This document shows, piece by piece, positions 5,880 through 7,132 of a stretch of 7,132 bases of DNA (positions within the stretch are counted from its first letter, which is position 1; every line of letters starts with the position of its first letter). Origin of the DNA: an uncultured Rubellimicrobium sp. (GTDB lineage: Bacteria; Pseudomonadota; Alphaproteobacteria; Rhodobacterales; Rhodobacteraceae). The position numbers and the translations under genes are program-made. The notes under the pieces were generated by a model. It did no database searches. It was not told the DNA's origin and was given only the letters and a program-made list of their open reading frames with translations. The stretch covers positions 1 through 7,132 of the forward strand of contig CADCUU010000106.1 of NCBI GenBank assembly GCA_902805995.1, written 5' to 3'.

Positions 5880-6047
5880 ATGGAAGAGAAAGTCAGGAAC
5901 GCGATCATCGAGGAATTGACCCGTCAGTCTGCGGAGATGCCGGACCTGAAGCTGCGGGTGGCGGAACCGGGCGTCATCGTTCACGGCCCGGTCGATCTGG
6001 ACGCGCTCGTGATGGTTGTTCTCGGGGCCATGGCGGGGGGCCCCTGA
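5880..6047 (+). CDS. Small uncharacterised protein, 55 residues
   Basis: I do not recognise the family. The reading frame has a clear coding pattern: by hand count about 75% GC in first, 36% in second and 83% in third codon positions. The protein begins MEEKVRNAIIEELTRQSAEM, a likely amphipathic helix. Then comes DLKLRVAEPGVIVHGPVDLDAL (22-43), which looks like two short beta strands, and a hydrophobic stretch LVMVVLGAMAGG (43-54) that is short for a membrane segment. ATG at 5880 is the only sensible start; the ribosome binding site is poorly defined (GGGGG 6-10 nt upstream). It is on the same strand as the DUF2934 gene, 140 bp downstream, beyond a weak terminator. The same frame stays open for 26 codons after the TGA, to a second TGA at 6126. 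Confidence 0.6.
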   Translation: MEEKVRNAIIEELTRQSAEMPDLKLRVAEPGVIVHGPVDLDALVMVVLGAMAGGP

Positions 6048-6172
6048 TCCCGCCCCGGCCGGTCGTCCTCGATGGCGTCAGAGGTCTCGCAGGATCCGCA
6101 GTTCATCATCCGGGGGCTGTCCAGCTGAGGCCCAGACGAGGCGCCGCGGTTGGCGCGGTGATACTCCGTCAT
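5981..6172 (-). CDS. Possible small protein, 63 residues, overlapping the preceding gene
   Basis: A doubtful gene. From ATG at 6172 (AAAGG 4 nt upstream) the frame reads MTEYHRANRGASSGP, then MMNCGSCETSDAIEDDRPGRD, and ends at 5981. The part outside the plus-strand gene has about 66% first-, 60% second- and 87% third-position GC, which is coding-like. However, its third positions coincide with those of the plus-strand 5880 frame, so part of the signal may be a shadow, and the last 67 bp overlap that gene tail to tail. A CxxC pair (MNCGSC) could be functional. The same frame is open back to an ATG at 6262. Confidence 0.22.
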   Translation of the reverse strand: MTEYHRANRGASSGPQLDSPRMMNCGSCETSDAIEDDRPGRDQGPPAMAPRTTITSASRSTGP

Positions 6173-6199
6173 CCAGCCTTTCCCGCGGCCCAGGTCCCC

Positions 6200-6235
6200 A
6201 CGGAGCTGTCCTAGGCCGCGCGGGACAGGCTCCGT
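6200..6235. repeat. 12-bp hairpin with a single bulged base
   Basis: ACGGAGCTGTCC (6200-6211) pairs with GGACAG (6223-6228) and CTCCGT (6230-6235), with G6229 bulged and an 11-nt loop. It lies in the 347-bp gap (6048-6394) before the radical SAM gene. No T-run follows on either strand. It could be a transcript boundary, a structured leader of the downstream gene or a protein-binding site. Apart from this, the weak promoter at 6320-6348 and the doubtful minus-strand frame, I see nothing in the gap. Confidence 0.55.
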
Positions 6236-6319
6236 TGCCGAAGTCGTGCGGAACCTCGCCATTCTGCATCAGAGTTTCCGACGCGCTCCGATTGATCCCT
6301 GCGCGCCTGTACCCGCCTC

Positions 6320-6348
6320 TTGGGTTTCGCCACCATCTCCGGCATATG
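6320..6348 (+). promoter_or_regulatory. Weak candidate promoter of the radical SAM gene
   Basis: TTGGGT (6320-6325), a 17-bp spacer and CATATG (6343-6348; 3 of 6 matches to TATAAT). The -10 lies inside a 10-bp palindrome, GGCATATGCC (6341-6350). It would give a leader of about 40 nt. Support is limited to spacing and partial matches. Confidence 0.22.
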
Positions 6349-6394
6349 CCGCGCTCCACACGACGCCCCAGCGGGCGAGCTAGGGACCGCGCCC

Positions 6395-7132
6395 ATGACG
6401 ACCGACGCCCTCCGTTCCGCCGACGCCCTGATCGACGCGTCCCTCCTCCCCAGCGCGAGCCGGGCGGAGATCGAGGCCGTGGCCGCCCGCTACGCCATCT
6501 CCATCACGCCCGCGATGGTCGACCTGATCTCTCCCGGCGACGCCCGCGACCCCATCGCCCGCCAGTTCGTTCCCGACGCAGCCGAGCTGACCTCCGCCCC
6601 CGAAGAAGCCGCTGACCCCATAGGCGACGCGGAGCACAGCCCCGTGCCGGGGATCGTCCACCGCTACCCCGACCGCGTCCTCCTCAAGCCGCTCCATGTC
6701 TGCCCCGTCTACTGCCGGTTCTGCTTCCGGCGGGAGATGGTCGGGCCCGAGGGCCTGGGCACCCTCTCCGCCGAAGAGACCGACGCTGCCCTGGCCTACA
6801 TCGCGAGCCACCCCGAGATATGGGAGGTGGTCGTCACCGGCGGCGACCCCCTGATCCTGTCGCCCCGCAGGCTCCGGGAGATCATGGACCGGCTTTGCGC
6901 GATCCCCCATGTCCGCGTCGTCCGCTTCCACACCCGCGTGCCCGTCGTCTCGCCCGAGCGGGTCACCGACGACCTCGCCGCCGCGCTCCGGGCAGATGGG
7001 AGCCGGGCGGTCTACATCGTCCTCCACAGCAACCATCCGCGCGAACTCACGCCCGTCGCCCGCGCCGCCTGCGCCCGGCTGATCGACGCGGGGCTCCCGA
7101 TGCTGAGCCAGTCCGTGCTGCTCCGTGGGGTG
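6395..7132 (+). CDS. Lysine-2,3-aminomutase-like radical SAM protein (N-terminal 246 codons)
   Basis: Member of the KamA/EpmB family, [4Fe-4S], SAM- and PLP-dependent enzymes that move the amino group of lysine from C2 to C3. The radical SAM motif CPVYCRFCFR at 103-112 (Cys103, Cys107, Cys110), the SAM-contact VTGGDPLIL at 147-155 and RVVRFHTRVPVV at 174-185 match the family, as do VHRYPDRVLLKP at 88-99 and VLHSNHPREL at 209-218. The frame is open at the window edge, so the C-terminal part with the PLP lysine and lysine-binding aspartates is missing. From sequence alone it could be EpmB-like (beta-lysine for elongation factor P), a catabolic aminomutase, or the alphaproteobacterial lookalike of unknown substrate. 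AGGGA 8 nt before the ATG supports this start. Confidence 0.93.
   Translation, partial: MTTDALRSADALIDASLLPSASRAEIEAVAARYAISITPAMVDLISPGDARDPIARQFVPDAAELTSAPEEAADPIGDAEHSPVPGIVHRYPDRVLLKPLHVCPVYCRFCFRREMVGPEGLGTLSAEETDAALAYIASHPEIWEVVVTGGDPLILSPRRLREIMDRLCAIPHVRVVRFHTRVPVVSPERVTDDLAAALRADGSRAVYIVLHSNHPRELTPVARAACARLIDAGLPMLSQSVLLRGV

Noticed and set aside
6024..6054. GC-rich inverted repeats (GGGGCC/GGCCCC and GGCGGG/CCCGCC) at the end of the 55-residue gene as a terminator
   Set aside because: No T-run follows; runs of G and C in such GC-rich DNA give these pairings easily.
6380..7036. A 218-codon minus-strand frame opposite the radical SAM gene
   Set aside because: Antisense shadow of a gene with clear CxxxCxxC and GGD motifs.
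1..7132. Mobile elements, tRNA or rRNA genes, CRISPR arrays, or a novel defence or biosynthetic system
   Set aside because: No transposase or integrase, no cloverleaf, no regularly spaced repeats, and every sizeable gene falls in a known family.

Overview
The window is very GC-rich, with coding regions that favour G or C in third codon positions. Its clearest gene cluster is a D-xylose uptake and catabolism set of the alphaproteobacterial type. Together with a lysine-2,3-aminomutase-like radical SAM gene and a DUF2934 protein, this suggests a member of the Rhodobacteraceae (roseobacter/Paracoccus-like). That assignment is inferred from protein style and base composition, not from a marker gene.

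Region 1 (1-4013, minus strand): an operon transcribed right to left, xylF (periplasmic xylose-binding protein), xylH (permease), xylG (single-domain ATPase), xylB (xylulokinase, cut by the window edge). A good sigma70-like promoter (TTGACA, 17 bp, GATAGT) lies 5' of xylF. XylF captures xylose, XylH with two copies of XylG imports it, and XylB phosphorylates the xylulose made by xylose isomerase. No isomerase or regulator gene is in the window. The operon carries three non-coding elements: an 11-bp perfect hairpin between xylF and xylH, a 12-bp palindromic LacI-type operator just before the xylH ribosome binding site, and a stem that can cover the xylB ribosome binding site. A second operator copy lies about 180 bp upstream of the predicted xylF start site.

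Region 2 (4014-4318): non-coding, with the upstream operator and several inverted repeats, two of which share an arm.

Region 3 (4319-4804, minus): a small HAD-superfamily phosphatase of the 5'(3')-deoxyribonucleotidase type. The 473 bp beyond it (4805-5277) hold no convincing gene but include a perfect 20-bp palindrome and a likely promoter for the next gene.

Region 4 (5278-6047, plus): a DUF2934 protein with a basic, AT-hook-like tail, a probable terminator, then an uncharacterised 55-residue protein. A possible small minus-strand gene overlaps the 3' end of the latter.

Region 5 (6048-7132): about 350 bp of intergenic DNA with a 12-bp bulged hairpin, then the first 246 codons of a KamA/EpmB-family radical SAM protein that runs off the window.

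I see no mobile element, tRNA, rRNA or CRISPR array. Nothing amounts to a clearly new system; the most useful leads are the regulatory structures inside the xyl operon and the small proteins around 5880-6172.
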